A stretch of DNA of 64,000 bases from Candidatus Saccharimonadota bacterium (lineage in GTDB: Bacteria; Patescibacteriota; Saccharimonadia; Saccharimonadales; UBA4665). The stretch lies in assembly GCA_027325485.1 (NCBI GenBank), contig DAIEFN010000002.1:19395-83394 (forward strand), written 5' to 3'. Position 1 is the first letter of the stretch, and every line of letters starts with the position of its first letter. The translations under genes were made by a program, and so were the position numbers. This document shows positions 34,242 to 42,636 of this stretch, piece after piece. The notes below the pieces were generated by a model, which was given only the letters and a program-made list of their open reading frames with translations, did no database searches and was not told where the DNA came from.

Positions 34242-34697
34242 ATGGCTAAAAGCGACTCCTTAGACAAGTTAGATTCTGCTCTATTTGGCGTGATGCGGAT
34301 TGCTAAACGACCATCTTACTGGGATGAGTTTCAACGTAAAGCCGAAGTCCAAATTGACCGCCCTGCCGCCGCGATTTTAATGCTACTTAGTAAACGTCCC
34401 CTCCAATTTCAAGAAGTTGTTAATAAACTGGGGATTGAAGCCCCTTCCATTAGCCGAAAGGTGCATGAACTTGAACACTTAGGCTTAATTTACCGCGAGC
34501 CGACCGCCGACCGCCGGGTCCATATGCTAGCCCTAAGTAGTGAGGGCAGTCTCCTAGCAGAAAAAATTAAAAGTGTCCGGCGAGCGATGCTTGATGAAAT
34601 TTTAAGTGATTGGAATGATGCTGACACTAAAGCTCTAAGTGAACTTTTATCCCGTTTGGCATTAGATTTAAGTACACGTTACGGTAGTAAGACATAA
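34242..34697 (+). CDS. MarR-family repressor heading the exporter operon
   Basis: MarR winged helix: LQFQEVVNKLGIEAPSISRK for the helix-turn-helix, then the wing REPTADRRVHMLALSSEG with D-R-R. 151 residues. It is first in a run of four genes (marR, MFS, ABC ATPase, ABC permease) and has its own palindromic operator, so it likely senses an exported drug and represses the whole operon. Confidence 0.92.
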   Translation: MAKSDSLDKLDSALFGVMRIAKRPSYWDEFQRKAEVQIDRPAAAILMLLSKRPLQFQEVVNKLGIEAPSISRKVHELEHLGLIYREPTADRRVHMLALSSEGSLLAEKIKSVRRAMLDEILSDWNDADTKALSELLSRLALDLSTRYGSKT

Positions 34698-34716
34698 AAA
34701 GGGGAGCTAATTAATA

Positions 34717-36327
34717 ATGGAAGATACAGCTAGCGCCACAGTGGCTAATTCAAGAGATACGCAGCACGGTCCAATGGAACGCTCGCATGCTGAAATTATG
34801 GTCATTATTTCGGCCTTAATGCTAGCAATGCTACTTGCGGCACTCGATCAGACGATTGTTGCGACCGCCCTGCCCCGCATCGCCAGTGATTTGCACGGAC
34901 TGAATAAATTATCCTGGGTGGCAACTGCTTATCTCTTAACAAGTGCTATTACAACCCCCCTTTACGGCAAAATTGGTGACCTCTACGGGCGGAAGAAGAT
35001 CTTTCAGATATCGATTATTATCTTTCTAGCTGGTTCAGCACTGTGTGGCTTATCTCAGGATATGAACCAATTGGTAATCTTTAGAGCCCTCCAAGGACTT
35101 GGTGCAGGCGGTTTAATGTCGTTGGTGTTAGCCATCATTGGTGATGTCGTACCGCCAAGGCAAAGAGGTCGCTATCAAGGGTACTTTGGGGCTGTATTTG
35201 GCGTAGCTAGTATTGCTGGGCCCTTGCTTGGTGGTTTCTTAGCCAACGCTCATACCCTTCTCGGCGTCTCCGGTTGGCGCTGGATTTTCTATATCAATGT
35301 TCCCTTAGGCGCTATTGCTTTGTTCGCAATCGCAAGACGCTTGCACCTGCCAAAGTTTGTTACAGAGCACCGCATTGACTATAGCGGTGCTGCCTTACTA
35401 GCTATTGCATCAGGCGCTTTAATCTTCGTATCAGTCTGGGCTGGAGTGACTTACACTTGGGGATCATGGCAAATACTTAGCTTGCTGATTGGTGGCTTAT
35501 TTATGGGCCTACTCTTTGTATTGAACGAGCGTCGTGCTAAAGAGCCAATTATTCCACTTCATCTCTTCCGTAGCAGCATCTTCAGCGTAGCGGTTATTAT
35601 GTCGCTTTTAGCTGGTGTCGTTATGTTTGCCGCAATTCTCTATGTGCCTGAATACCAGCAGATTATCCGCGGTTACAGCCCAATTAAGTCCGGTTTACTG
35701 CTCTTTCCGATGGTCTTTGGTATCTTTACGGCTTCGATTGGTTCCGGGCGTCTGATCACCCGCTACGGGCACTACCGGCCTTTTCCAATTATTGGCGGTC
35801 TAGTTTTAATCTTGGGTCTTTGGCTATTTTCAGGATTAGGACTCGCTACTTCCCAGATCACTCTGAGCATTTGGATGGTTATACTCGGACTGGGCATCGG
35901 CATGTTCATGCAGGTTCCAATCTTAGCAGTCCAAAACTCAGTACCTTTTAAGCAGATGGGTGCAGGCACTTCAACCGCTACTTTCGCCCGTAGCCTAGGT
36001 AGCAGTTTTGGTGGCGCCGTGTTTGGTACGATTTTAATTGCCCGCCTCGACTCCCACTTGCACACTCTACTGCCTCAGTTTAAGGGTCAGCTTAACGCCT
36101 CGGCCATTTCCGGAGGCACGCAAGGACTAAGTCATGTTCCAGCTCCGATTCAGCATCAGATCCTCACTGCCTTCGTGATGTCCTTTCACGATATGTTCAT
36201 CTATGCCATACCCATTGCTGTCGCTTCCTTAATCTTTGCTTTGATGCTTAAGGAAGTTCCCCTGCGGGATAGTGGTAAGGCCTATGCGGAGGGTGAGGGC
36301 TTCCATTTGAAAGGTGAAGCGCTGTGA
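34717..36327 (+). CDS. MFS drug exporter, DHA2 (EmrB) type
   Basis: 536 residues, about 14 helices, with LDQTIVATALPRIASDL in helix 1, TPLYGKIGDLYGRKKIF (motif A) and GPLLGGFLAN (motif C). GGGGAG lies before the ATG. It overlaps the ABC ATPase gene by four bases (GTGA), so translation is coupled. Multidrug export under MarR control is likely. Confidence 0.93.
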   Translation: MEDTASATVANSRDTQHGPMERSHAEIMVIISALMLAMLLAALDQTIVATALPRIASDLHGLNKLSWVATAYLLTSAITTPLYGKIGDLYGRKKIFQISIIIFLAGSALCGLSQDMNQLVIFRALQGLGAGGLMSLVLAIIGDVVPPRQRGRYQGYFGAVFGVASIAGPLLGGFLANAHTLLGVSGWRWIFYINVPLGAIALFAIARRLHLPKFVTEHRIDYSGAALLAIASGALIFVSVWAGVTYTWGSWQILSLLIGGLFMGLLFVLNERRAKEPIIPLHLFRSSIFSVAVIMSLLAGVVMFAAILYVPEYQQIIRGYSPIKSGLLLFPMVFGIFTASIGSGRLITRYGHYRPFPIIGGLVLILGLWLFSGLGLATSQITLSIWMVILGLGIGMFMQVPILAVQNSVPFKQMGAGTSTATFARSLGSSFGGAVFGTILIARLDSHLHTLLPQFKGQLNASAISGGTQGLSHVPAPIQHQILTAFVMSFHDMFIYAIPIAVASLIFALMLKEVPLRDSGKAYAEGEGFHLKGEAL

Positions 36328-37112
36328 TTGAAGTTGAACATCTCAGTAAGAGTTTTAATAAGTTTAAGGCGGTTGATGACGTTAGTTTTAAGGTTGAAAA
36401 AGGTGAGCTCTTTGCGCTTTTAGGTCCCAACGGGGCTGGTAAATCTACTACTATTAAAATGCTAACCACCCTGCTTAAACCGTCCTCGGGCAAGCTGACC
36501 CTAAACGGCCACGACGTTATGCGTAATCCTGATGCAGTGCGCAGTAGTTTCGGCATTGTCTTTCAGGATCCATCCTTAGACAGTGACTTAACAGCCTACG
36601 AAAATATGGAGTTGCATGCCGTCTTGTATAACGTGGCAAAAGGTCAGGTTAAACCAAGAGTTAAAGAATTAATGAAGTTAGTGGGCCTCTGGGAGCGTAA
36701 GGATAGCCTAGTTAAAACCTACTCTGGTGGCATGAAGCGACGGCTTGAGATAGCGCGTGGACTCTTGCATCATCCTAAAGTGCTGTTCTTAGACGAGCCG
36801 ACACTGGGACTCGATACCCAAACACGTAATTTACTCTGGCAATACGTCGATAATTTAGCTCGCCAGAATGACATGACTGTCCTCTTTACAACCCATTACC
36901 TAGAAGAAGCAGAGAATAACGCGGACCGGATTGCAATTATTGACCAGGGTAAATTACTGCGCATTGGTACACCTAAAGAGCTCTTAAAAGATACTCAGAC
37001 GACTAACTTAGAGCAGGCTTACTTAAAGTTAACCGGGCATGAGATTAGGGACGAGGAAGTTGATCCGCATGAGAGCTGGCGTGCGATTCGTCGTGCGAGG
37101 AGTATGCGATGA
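36324..37112 (+). CDS. ABC-2 type exporter ATP-binding protein
   Basis: DrrA-like ATPase. Walker A is GPNGAGKST (34-42), the signature YSGGMKRRLEIARG, Walker B VLFLDEPT and the switch His in TTHYLEEAE are present. 262 residues. GTG/ATG region overlaps both neighbours by four bases. Pairs with the permease encoded next. Confidence 0.94.
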   Translation: MIEVEHLSKSFNKFKAVDDVSFKVEKGELFALLGPNGAGKSTTIKMLTTLLKPSSGKLTLNGHDVMRNPDAVRSSFGIVFQDPSLDSDLTAYENMELHAVLYNVAKGQVKPRVKELMKLVGLWERKDSLVKTYSGGMKRRLEIARGLLHHPKVLFLDEPTLGLDTQTRNLLWQYVDNLARQNDMTVLFTTHYLEEAENNADRIAIIDQGKLLRIGTPKELLKDTQTTNLEQAYLKLTGHEIRDEEVDPHESWRAIRRARSMR

Positions 37113-37855
37113 GAGTGATATACATTCTTTGGCTTAGGCAGCTTAAAAAGTACTTTAGGAGTCGTTCACGAATTGTTGGCGCCATTGGTCAACCATTGCT
37201 CTTTTTGCTAGCCCTGGGCTATGGTTTGGGCTCAATCTATAAGGAAGCTGGGCAAGGTAATTACCTGCAGTTTCTAGTTCCTGGCATTATGGCGCAGACA
37301 GTGCTGTTTTCGGCCATGTTCTTTGGTGCCATGATTATCTTTGACCGCCAGTTCGGTTTTTTAAAGGAAACATTAGTGGCGCCGGTTAGTCGTTTCAAAA
37401 TTATGCTTGGTGGTGCACTTGGTGGCGCAACTACTGCAGTCATTCAGGGGTCACTAGTCTTCTTGGTTTCGCTACTACTCGGTTTCCGACCGATGCATTG
37501 GCTGGGGTCATTATTAGCGCTGGTTTTTATGAGCATCTTAGCGCTCGCTATTACTAGTTTTTCTTCAGGCATTGGCACGTTTGTTGAAGATATGCAGGGC
37601 TTTCAGGCCATCAACCAATTTATTGTCTTTCCGCTCTACTTTCTAAGCGGTGCTCTCTACCCTCTAACGCATGTGCCCAGCTGGCTGAGAATTATTGCCG
37701 AGTTTAATCCCATCTCTTACACCGTTGATGCCCTGCGTTATGCGATGCTTGGCACTAGCCGTTTTTCAATTACGCATGACTTAATTGCCATGGGTATTAC
37801 TCTAGCTGTAATGATGGTCTTTGCAGCCATCCGCTTCCGCCATATTGAAACTTAG
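37109..37855 (+). CDS. ABC-2 type exporter permease
   Basis: Six helices with the DrrB-like ABC-2 signature near the end (FPLYFLSGALYPLTHVPSWL, then EFNPISYTVDALRYAML). Acts with the ATPase encoded upstream to export drugs, lipids or polysaccharide. 248 residues. Its stop converges on the sodX-like gene with a four-base overlap. Confidence 0.92.
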   Translation: MRVIYILWLRQLKKYFRSRSRIVGAIGQPLLFLLALGYGLGSIYKEAGQGNYLQFLVPGIMAQTVLFSAMFFGAMIIFDRQFGFLKETLVAPVSRFKIMLGGALGGATTAVIQGSLVFLVSLLLGFRPMHWLGSLLALVFMSILALAITSFSSGIGTFVEDMQGFQAINQFIVFPLYFLSGALYPLTHVPSWLRIIAEFNPISYTVDALRYAMLGTSRFSITHDLIAMGITLAVMMVFAAIRFRHIET

Positions 37856-38190
37856 TTATGTACTTTCGGCCAAATCACTTTGGCTAATACGGCTTCTCTT
37901 TTAATCCAGCCAAAGTGGCGACTATCGCTACTCCGATTTAAGTTGTCGCCAATGAAAAAGAGCTGGCCATTACTAATTCGTTCAACTCTTTTAATTTTCT
38001 CTTTATGGTCTTGATGAAAGATACAGACTTCACCTGGCTTGATACTTCTAAACCAACCAGTTGCTAATACTACCCGTCCCGGTGGAAGTTTGGGGCTCAT
38101 ACTCGCACCAACAATCCGCCTTAACAGTAGTGGTTTCTTATGCTTGTTTGCTTTGATGGAAGATTTCGGCGATGGCATTGATTTGCTCAA
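37852..38190 (-). CDS. sodX: Short S26 peptidase, Ni-SOD maturation protease
   Basis: A signal-peptidase-like fold of only 112 residues with catalytic Ser30 in VGASMSP, candidate Lys67 before RVERI, and the S26 box GDNLNRSSDSRHFG (81-94). No membrane helix is seen. This short form beside a Ni-SOD gene is known to cut the leader in front of the His of the nickel hook. The start at 38190 (or 38178) lies inside the sodN gene, an overlap of 53 (or 41) bp, so translation is probably coupled. No later start is suitable. Confidence 0.85.
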   Translation of the reverse strand: MSKSMPSPKSSIKANKHKKPLLLRRIVGASMSPKLPPGRVVLATGWFRSIKPGEVCIFHQDHKEKIKRVERISNGQLFFIGDNLNRSSDSRHFGWIKREAVLAKVIWPKVHN

Positions 38191-38521
38191 CTAGCTTATT
38201 GGCTTCGTTAACATCGAGCGTACGCTTAGTGGTTGAGGCTTGTTTAATGGCTAACCAAAATTGTTGATGCAAATCTGGAAAACGGCTGAGATGGTCTGGC
38301 TTAAAGTAGTCAGCCCATAACACCATCAGGTGATGCTTAACTAGTTCGGCGCGCTCTTCTTTAATAATAATCGCTCGGGTTTGATCGCTGGCTGAAAGAT
38401 CAGGGTAACGCTTGAGGATCTCAACGATTGATTCGGCTTCAATTCTTGCCTGAGCCGGGTCATAAACGCCACAAGGTAAATCGCAGTGGGCATAGACCGG
38501 CTTAATGCTAAATAGTTTCAT
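38138..38521 (-). CDS. sodN: Nickel superoxide dismutase
   Basis: Converts superoxide to oxygen and peroxide in the cytosol. An 11-residue leader (MKLFSIKPVYA) ends just before the nickel hook HCDLPCGVY, giving mature His1, Cys2, Cys6 and Tyr9, all conserved. The rest is the four-helix bundle starting DPAQARIEAES. The mature length of 116 is the family norm. The maturation protease gene follows and overlaps. The sequence is close to the Streptomyces form. Confidence 0.96.
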   Translation of the reverse strand: MKLFSIKPVYAHCDLPCGVYDPAQARIEAESIVEILKRYPDLSASDQTRAIIIKEERAELVKHHLMVLWADYFKPDHLSRFPDLHQQFWLAIKQASTTKRTLDVNEANKLVEQINAIAEIFHQSKQA

Positions 38522-38602
38522 AAATCTCTTCCCTCCTTAGACTTAGCCAAGCTTCAATTATAGCTTACTCCATCGATATTTAGCTGCTTTACTCTAGCAC
38601 CT

Positions 38603-39247
38603 CTAGCGTTTGTGTTTGGCTCGCCACGCTGCAATTTGACGGTGGTTACCACTAAGTAGTATGGGCGGCACCGGAAGGCCACGGAACTCATCCGGACGGG
38701 TATACTGTGGGTATTCGGCTTCATCACTACCCTGGAAAGATTCGTCACTAGCGGAATTCGCACCACCTAAGACACCGGGCAGTAACCTAACAATTGCATC
38801 AATCATTACCATGGCGGGCAATTCGCCACCAGTTAGAACGTAAGGACCAATGCAGTACTGATAATCCACCCAATTAGTAACCCGCTCATCATAACCTTCA
38901 TAGCGTGGCGAGAGCAGGATTAGACCATGGTCCGCTTGCGCAAGGGCATTGGCGGCGGCTTGCTTAAAATCTTCACCTCTAGGAGTCGGTAGAATGACGA
39001 CGGCCGATGGATCGTTGGCTTTAGCAAGCTCAATTGCCTTAACTAGTGGCTCAACCATGAGTAACATGCCGTCCCCACCACCATAAGGAGTATCGTCAAC
39101 CCGTTTACGCAGTCCCTTACCAAATTTACGCAGGTTAATAATCTCATAACTCACGATCTCGTTTTTAGCTGCCTTAAAGAGCATTGACGACTCAAGCACG
39201 CCTTTAAACATCTCTGGAAAGAGAGTTACGATTTGAATTTTGCGCAT
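38603..39247 (-). CDS. trmD: tRNA (guanine-N1)-methyltransferase
   Basis: Methylates G37 of tRNAs read by CNN codons, preventing frameshifts. The deep-knot SPOUT motifs are all there: VTLFPEMF, DDTPYGGGDGML, LSPRYEGYDERV, YCIGPYVLTGGELPAMVMIDA and the C-terminal PEFRG-like RPDEFRGLPVPPILLSG. At 214 residues the C-terminal domain is slightly short compared with the usual 230-250. Downstream of the KH gene in the same direction. Confidence 0.95.
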   Translation of the reverse strand: MRKIQIVTLFPEMFKGVLESSMLFKAAKNEIVSYEIINLRKFGKGLRKRVDDTPYGGGDGMLLMVEPLVKAIELAKANDPSAVVILPTPRGEDFKQAAANALAQADHGLILLSPRYEGYDERVTNWVDYQYCIGPYVLTGGELPAMVMIDAIVRLLPGVLGGANSASDESFQGSDEAEYPQYTRPDEFRGLPVPPILLSGNHRQIAAWRAKHKR

Positions 39248-39270
39248 ATCTAAATTAGACGGGCTACGCC

Positions 39271-39735
39271 TTAAAGGTCGAGGTCGTCTAGCTCTTCAAG
39301 TTCACGGCGCGTTTTACTAAAGCGATCACTTTCGCTTGGACTCTCTTCAACTTCTTTGCTGTCTAATAAGGTAGTTTCTAGTTCCGGCTCAGCAGTTGGT
39401 TCCGCTTTAACGGCTTCAGGTTCAGTTTGATCGTTAGTTGCTGCTGGACGCTCTTCACTAACGCGTTCACGGCGCTCTTGAGGAAAGCCGTTGTCGACAA
39501 TCTTCAAGTTGTAGCGGGCGTCGTTTTTCGTTCCGAGGGCTCTTAGTAGGGTTCTTAAGCTTTGTGCTGTCGCGCCACGCTTGCCAATTACCCGACCGAG
39601 ATCTTCTGGGTCAACGGTTAGTTCAAGTAATACACCCTTTTCATCAATTCGACGCTCAATTGATACGGCATCTGGTTTAGCGACTAGTGATTTTACGACG
39701 TATTCAACGAATTGTTGGTCAATGCTGCTGCTCAT
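39271..39735 (-). CDS. KH-domain RNA-binding protein (KhpA type) with acidic tail
   Basis: The first 80 residues are a single KH domain with the GxxG loop in RVIGKRGATA (GKRG at 51-54), as in KhpA/YlqC, usually encoded between rpsP and trmD as here. Unlike ordinary KhpA (about 80 residues), an acidic disordered tail of 75 residues follows. A -10 box (TATACT, minus strand 39779-39774) gives about 30 nt of leader, with AGGGAG upstream of the ATG. Confidence 0.88.
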   Translation of the reverse strand: MSSSIDQQFVEYVVKSLVAKPDAVSIERRIDEKGVLLELTVDPEDLGRVIGKRGATAQSLRTLLRALGTKNDARYNLKIVDNGFPQERRERVSEERPAATNDQTEPEAVKAEPTAEPELETTLLDSKEVEESPSESDRFSKTRRELEELDDLDL

Positions 39736-39827
39736 GAGTAGTTGTGTCTCCCTCTAGGTTTAAAGATAATAACAGTATAGCATTATTGTTTTTAGGCACT
39801 GGCGTTAAGATTCTAGATTTTATAGAT

Positions 39828-39861
39828 TCATTTTACATTTTTAGAGTAAATCATTTTACAT
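39828..39861. repeat. Paired 11-bp direct repeat in an AT-rich intergenic region
   Basis: TCATTTTACAT occurs at 39828-39838 and 39851-39861, 23 bp apart start to start, about two helical turns. It lies in the 309-bp gap (39736-40044) between rpsP and the KH gene, upstream of the KH -10 box. It could be a regulator site. The rest of the gap is AT-rich with no gene. Confidence 0.35.
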
Positions 39862-40044
39862 ATTTTAAGGATAAGCATATTTGATTAAATTCACTGCGAA
39901 TAAAAAAATAAAACTAGAACATACTTAACTAGTAAATACTCTTAGAAACCTATGATTGACTTTCTTAGAGGCCTGCTAACAGCTCAACTCGAGCAGTTTG
40001 TATTTAGATTCTAGAATTTAGGACTTTAGTTGCGCGTGACTCTT

Positions 40045-40500
40045 TTAGACAGATTCGGGTTCGACTTCAGTTGGCGTTTCCGCCTCACTGGCGGCTTCAG
40101 ATTCAGCAACCACTGGCTCGTTTTCAACGACTACTGGCGTTTCGGTTGCATCAAGCTTAACTTCTTCGACTGGGGCAACTTCCTTAGCTGGCGCGCTGGA
40201 GCGACGTTTTTCGGGATTACGGACACTGCGTTTCATTTGCTTTGGTTCTTCAACCCACTTAGGCATTTTTACTTTTTCAGCTTTTAGGATTGAAGCGGCC
40301 CGGGGCGAAGGTTGAGCACCGTGCTCAAGGTAAAAACTAGCTTTGGTCTTATCTACGGTAGCGAGTTTGTTATGTGGGTCATATGAACCAAGATAGGTCA
40401 CAATCTTACCACTGGTTGGTGTACGCCGGGCATCTTGAACTACCATGCGGTACATGGCGTGTCCTTTGCGACCGGTCCGTTGCATACGGATAGCTAACAT
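40045..40500 (-). CDS. rpsP: 30S ribosomal protein bS16 with acidic C-terminal extension
   Basis: The first 80 residues are a normal S16 (MLAIRMQRTGRKGHAMYRMV, then LGSYDP and the HGAQPSPRAASILK region). A basic stretch (KRSVRNPEKRRS) and about 50 Glu/Val/Ala-rich residues follow, making 151 residues against about 80-90 normally. The tail is probably disordered and solvent-exposed on the ribosome. Confidence 0.95.
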   Translation of the reverse strand: MLAIRMQRTGRKGHAMYRMVVQDARRTPTSGKIVTYLGSYDPHNKLATVDKTKASFYLEHGAQPSPRAASILKAEKVKMPKWVEEPKQMKRSVRNPEKRRSSAPAKEVAPVEEVKLDATETPVVVENEPVVAESEAASEAETPTEVEPESV

Positions 40501-40586
40501 CTAAATCCTTGTCTTTATAAAACGCGGGCAATGGCTTTCTATTTTACAGATTAGCTACGCTGTAGTCAACAGGAGCCTGTTTTAGT

Positions 40587-41294
40587 TTAGCTTTTTTGGT
40601 CTAAATAGTGCTTTAGGGCTTCCTCGGCGGCCTGCTGTTGCCCAGCTTGTTTACTGGGTCCGCGACCTTGGCCCTTGAGCTGATTATCGACGTAGACTCC
40701 AACTGTAAATAGCTTGTCGTGATCCGGGCCTTCTTCAATAATCACTTTATAGACTGGGGTCAAACCAACTCGGCTTTGGACAACTTCTTGGAGTTGGGAC
40801 TTTGGATCAATCCAAGTGCCCTTACTTAGTATCTCTGAGAAGGTTGAGAGAATTGTCTTATCGATATAGGCTTTGGCCTGGTCATAGCCCTGATCGACGT
40901 AGATTGCGCCAATCACAGCCTCAAACGCATTCGCGAGGATTTGATCCCTAGCTCGCCTTGTACCGCGACGCTCACCACGACTTAGCCTTAGCAGGGTTTC
41001 TAAGCCACCTTTTTGGGCCGCGGCGCCAATACTCTCGGTGCGCACTAAGGCACTACGCCAGTTAGTTAAAATGCCCTCTTGTTCATCATAGTTACTAAAT
41101 AGATACTCCGTGACTACTAATTCAAGGACGGCGTCACCGAGGAATTCAAGGCGCTCGTTATGCTCAAAAACTGTTTTACGGTGCTCGTTTAAGTAAGAGC
41201 GGTGGGTAAAAGCGGTAATTAAAAGGCCGATGTTATTAAAACTAAAACCGAGTTCAGTTTCAGAAAATTTCTGGTAGGCGTTTGAGTCGTTCAT
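40587..41294 (-). CDS. rnc: Ribonuclease III
   Basis: Cuts double-stranded RNA in rRNA and mRNA processing. The signature HNERLEFLGDAVLEL (45-59) carries the metal-binding residues, a second acidic site follows (ILANAFEAVIGAIY), and residues 160-235 are a dsRNA-binding domain (DPKSQLQEVVQ ... GRGPSKQAGQQQAAEEAL). 235 residues. Confidence 0.95.
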   Translation of the reverse strand: MNDSNAYQKFSETELGFSFNNIGLLITAFTHRSYLNEHRKTVFEHNERLEFLGDAVLELVVTEYLFSNYDEQEGILTNWRSALVRTESIGAAAQKGGLETLLRLSRGERRGTRRARDQILANAFEAVIGAIYVDQGYDQAKAYIDKTILSTFSEILSKGTWIDPKSQLQEVVQSRVGLTPVYKVIIEEGPDHDKLFTVGVYVDNQLKGQGRGPSKQAGQQQAAEEALKHYLDQKS

Positions 41295-41312
41295 TAAAAG
41301 TCTTAAATTTTA

Positions 41313-41810
41313 TTAATGCTTAGCTAGGCGGATTTTCTTTAAGCCAAGCAGGATTAGCTTGCCAATATCTTCATAAGCAATCTTGTCGATGGCCTCATTA
41401 GCGCTCATCCACTTCAGATCCTTGAGCCAATCCTCACCTTTCAAATCATCAGTATTGCCTATTCCCTTAACTAAGTAAATATGCATTGTCATTAGCACCA
41501 AGGTATGATTACGCCGATAGCGAAAGTTGACCTTACCCAACCAGGACATCACTTGCATTTGCTTTAGTCCGGTTTCTTCCCGGATTTCGCGTTCAGCGGT
41601 CAGTTTAGGGTCTTCACCTGGCTCAACGTGCCCTTTAGGAATAGTCCAGCGGTGCTTAGCATCCTGGATTAGTAACAGCTCAACACCATCGTTTTTAGGG
41701 TTACGGCGCCAGATTACACCACCGGCCGTAGTCTCATGTACCGCTTCGGCAATTTCCGGACGCCTAGTCACTAGCCGCTTAATGCCCCGAATCGGATTTG
41801 GGCGGTGCAT
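41313..41810 (-). CDS. NUDIX hydrolase
   Basis: Nudix box at residues 60-82 (GHVEPGEDPKLTAEREIREE, then TGL) complete with all metal ligands. The domain opens with TAGGVIWRRN and has HRWTIPKGH just before the box, as in MutT/DIPP-like enzymes. A basic N-terminal extension of 25 residues precedes it. Substrate could be a damaged nucleotide or diadenosine polyphosphate. It overlaps the nusB stop region by one base. 165 residues. Confidence 0.9.
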   Translation of the reverse strand: MHRPNPIRGIKRLVTRRPEIAEAVHETTAGGVIWRRNPKNDGVELLLIQDAKHRWTIPKGHVEPGEDPKLTAEREIREETGLKQMQVMSWLGKVNFRYRRNHTLVLMTMHIYLVKGIGNTDDLKGEDWLKDLKWMSANEAIDKIAYEDIGKLILLGLKKIRLAKH

Positions 41811-42304
41811 TACTTCTTGTCTCCGCGCGGTTTCTTTTTACTGGCAGCCGCTTTCGGCTTGGCTGGTTTTAACTGCGGCGGCTCTTTCTGCCTTAAGAGC
41901 GTACCAAGCACGCCATTAACAAAACGTGACGAGTTTTCGCCACCAAAGGCTTTGGCTAACTCGACAGCTTCATTAATGACGACTTTAGGTGGCACATCAG
42001 CCTCATGCTGAAGCTCCCACAGTCCAATCCTGAGCACAATGCGGTCCATACGGGCAATTTGATCAATTGGCCATTCTGGTGCAACTGGCTGTAGCTCGCT
42101 GTCTAATTGCTGAGCTGATTTAACTACGCCATTAACCAAAGTTTTGATGAAAGCGGTGTCTTCAAGCGTTTTGTCGTAGCGCTCAATGTTGCGTGTTAGA
42201 ACTTCATCTAGATCAAAACGCTGATCACCGGCTTCAATACGGAAGTCGTATTCATATAGCGTCTGCAGAGCCACAATACGTCCTAAATGTCGGTTGGAGG
42301 CCAT
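41810..42304 (-). CDS. nusB: Transcription antitermination factor NusB
   Basis: Helical NusB fold: ASNRHLGRIVALQTLYEYDF at the start, DRIVLRIGLWELQ, and PPKVVINEAVELAKAFGGENSSRFVNGVLG in part. Binds boxA RNA with S10 for rRNA transcription. A basic tail of about 28 residues (KPAKPKAAASKKKPRGDKK) exceeds the usual end. 164 residues. Confidence 0.94.
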   Translation of the reverse strand: MASNRHLGRIVALQTLYEYDFRIEAGDQRFDLDEVLTRNIERYDKTLEDTAFIKTLVNGVVKSAQQLDSELQPVAPEWPIDQIARMDRIVLRIGLWELQHEADVPPKVVINEAVELAKAFGGENSSRFVNGVLGTLLRQKEPPQLKPAKPKAAASKKKPRGDKK

Positions 42305-42398
42305 ATGTTCTATCTCTCAACGTTAGACTTACTGCTTTGTCTTAAATAAGGCTAGCTTAAGCCGCATAGCTTAGACAACGCTTGTAAGCTTTAATATT

Positions 42399-42551
42399 CT
42401 AAACTTTAGCGGCTTGCTTGCCACTCTCGCGCTTAGTTGTTCTAATCTTGACTGGCGATTTAGCGTTAACACTGCGGGCTAGTTTAAGGACCAGATGACT
42501 GCGTCTGGCTCCGGTTGCTCTAGGACTGGTGCGTTTTTTTGGTTTACCCAT
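42399..42551 (-). CDS. rpmF: 50S ribosomal protein bL32
   Basis: A 50-codon gene. It begins MGKPKKRTSPRATGARRSH, matching the start of bL32 (xxPKxRTSxxRxxxRRSH), and the remainder is strongly basic (LARSVNAKSPVKIRTTKRES). The Cys pairs of zinc-binding L32 forms are absent, as in many C-minus forms. It lies between leuS and nusB, in the core cluster, which supports a real gene. A purine-rich stretch (AAGAGA, further up GAGGGAG) precedes the ATG. Confidence 0.82.
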   Translation of the reverse strand: MGKPKKRTSPRATGARRSHLVLKLARSVNAKSPVKIRTTKRESGKQAAKV

Positions 42552-42636
42552 ATAAATGTATCTCTTTTCAACTCCCTCTACTGTGAGGCTTAATAATGTC
42601 GTCTTACCCTACTTTAGCAGATGAAGTGAAGTCTTA

